This document shows, one piece after another, positions 63,767 through 64,000 of a DNA stretch of 64,000 nucleotides. The stretch's first letter is position 1. Every line of letters starts with the position of its first letter. The stretch comes from an uncultured Shewanella sp. (lineage in GTDB: Bacteria; Pseudomonadota; Gammaproteobacteria; Enterobacterales; Shewanellaceae), in contig CANNEE010000004.1 in NCBI GenBank assembly GCA_947503555.1, positions 1 to 64,000 on the forward strand, in the 5' to 3' direction. Both the position numbers and the translations under genes were made by a program. Under the pieces are notes generated by a model. The model was not told the DNA's origin. It ran no database searches and was given only the letters and a program-made list of their open reading frames with translations.

Positions 63767-64000
63767 GTTTCTTCCAAACTGATATGGCCTTGTGGTTGAG
63801 TTAGATACTGAGATATCTAAATGAATTTAGCTGGTTGAGCTGTGCAGAACAAACGGGACTGCACAGTTGAATTCTTCTTTTTTCCAAAGAATAAATTTCT
63901 TGAAAAAGTTATTACTAATATCTCATTGTTTGTTATCAGATGATGAGTATTGGTCCTCTCCGACAGATTGGTTTGCATAATCGGCGACTTTAACTTCATA
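63767..64000. other. Window end, no supported gene
   Basis: A 7-bp inverted repeat (CTGTGCA at 63840-63846, TGCACAG at 63860-63866) with a T-rich stretch a few bases later may terminate the XRE transcript. Nothing else is recognisable before the window ends. Confidence 0.3.

Larger units (their letters stand above)
46680..64000. mobile_element. Accessory genomic island, right end outside the window
   Basis: From here on, the conserved chromosomal genes give way to helicases, a topoisomerase-like protein, an AHH/HNH-like protein, ubiquitin-like conjugation genes and XRE regulators. The DNA also looks more AT-rich. No integrase, tRNA gene, direct repeat pair or conjugation gene was found inside the window, so the island is inferred from content only and its type is unknown. 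The left edge is placed in the gap after the HD-GYP gene. Confidence 0.55.

Noticed and set aside
63817-63999. Minus-strand open frame at the window end
   Set aside because: No ribosome binding site or resemblance; composition looks non-coding.
46804-64000. Prophage
   Set aside because: No capsid, tail, terminase, lysis or integrase gene is present; the gene content fits a defence or accessory island better.

Overview
The window looks like a Shewanella-type marine gammaproteobacterium. The order polA / spf (Spot 42) / engB / csr-type RNA / yihI / hemN matches the order known from E. coli, with a cytochrome c4 gene and a methyltransferase gene inserted. Genes typical of Shewanella surround it: a diheme cytochrome c4, a MobB-MoeA fusion, a TupABC tungstate transporter and LPS core genes next to waaA and coaD. 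No species can be fixed from the sequence alone.

Layout. 1-152: the 3' end of an rRNA operon (5S tail and terminator). 488-6885: a GGDEF/EAL protein, a lysophospholipase, a DUF885 lipoprotein and adenosine deaminase. 7058-18414: hemN, a DUF2489-like protein, yihI, a methyltransferase, a CsrB/CsrC-type RNA, cytochrome c4, engB, a candidate new sRNA, Spot 42, polA, elbB, glpG and glpE. 18502-22642: the tdh-kbl threonine catabolic pair and two tandem paralogous TetR regulators. 22760-31624: waaA, kdkA, four glycosyltransferases, coaD and a Wzi-like outer membrane protein, i.e. an LPS core/surface region. 31681-37775: mutM, then a five-gene operon tupA-tupB-tupC-mobA-mobB/moeA that joins tungstate/molybdate-type uptake to cofactor assembly. 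38063-41612: a sigma-54 response regulator and its sensor kinase. 41637-41996: two tandem RyhB-type sRNAs, each with its own Fur box. 42040-46501: a GNAT protein, yhhQ under a preQ1-I-type riboswitch, menF and an HD-GYP protein.

From about 46.6 kb to the end the gene content changes to an accessory island; its right end lies outside the window and no integrase is seen. Its left arm, on the minus strand, is a three-gene set: an XPD/DinG-like helicase, a short protein with an AHH/HNH-like nuclease motif, and a topoisomerase IA-like protein in which I cannot find the catalytic-tyrosine motif. Divergent from it is a seven-gene plus-strand operon with overlapping or closely spaced genes. It encodes a sigma-70-like factor, a small regulator-like protein, a 1130-residue fusion of ImmA/IrrE protease, UvrD helicase and a Cas4/AddB-like nuclease domain, a triple-ubiquitin-fold protein fused to an E2-like domain, a JAB deubiquitinase-like domain fused to an E1-like domain, a DUF6527 protein and a two-helix membrane protein. 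This is the exciting system of the window: a complete ubiquitin-like conjugation and deconjugation set packed into two polypeptides, coupled to a DNA-processing enzyme and a dedicated sigma-like factor. A defence role is inferred from related bacterial ubiquitin-like operons.

The right arm of the island holds an SF2 helicase, a winged-helix-like protein and a divergent small XRE regulator with palindromic operators.
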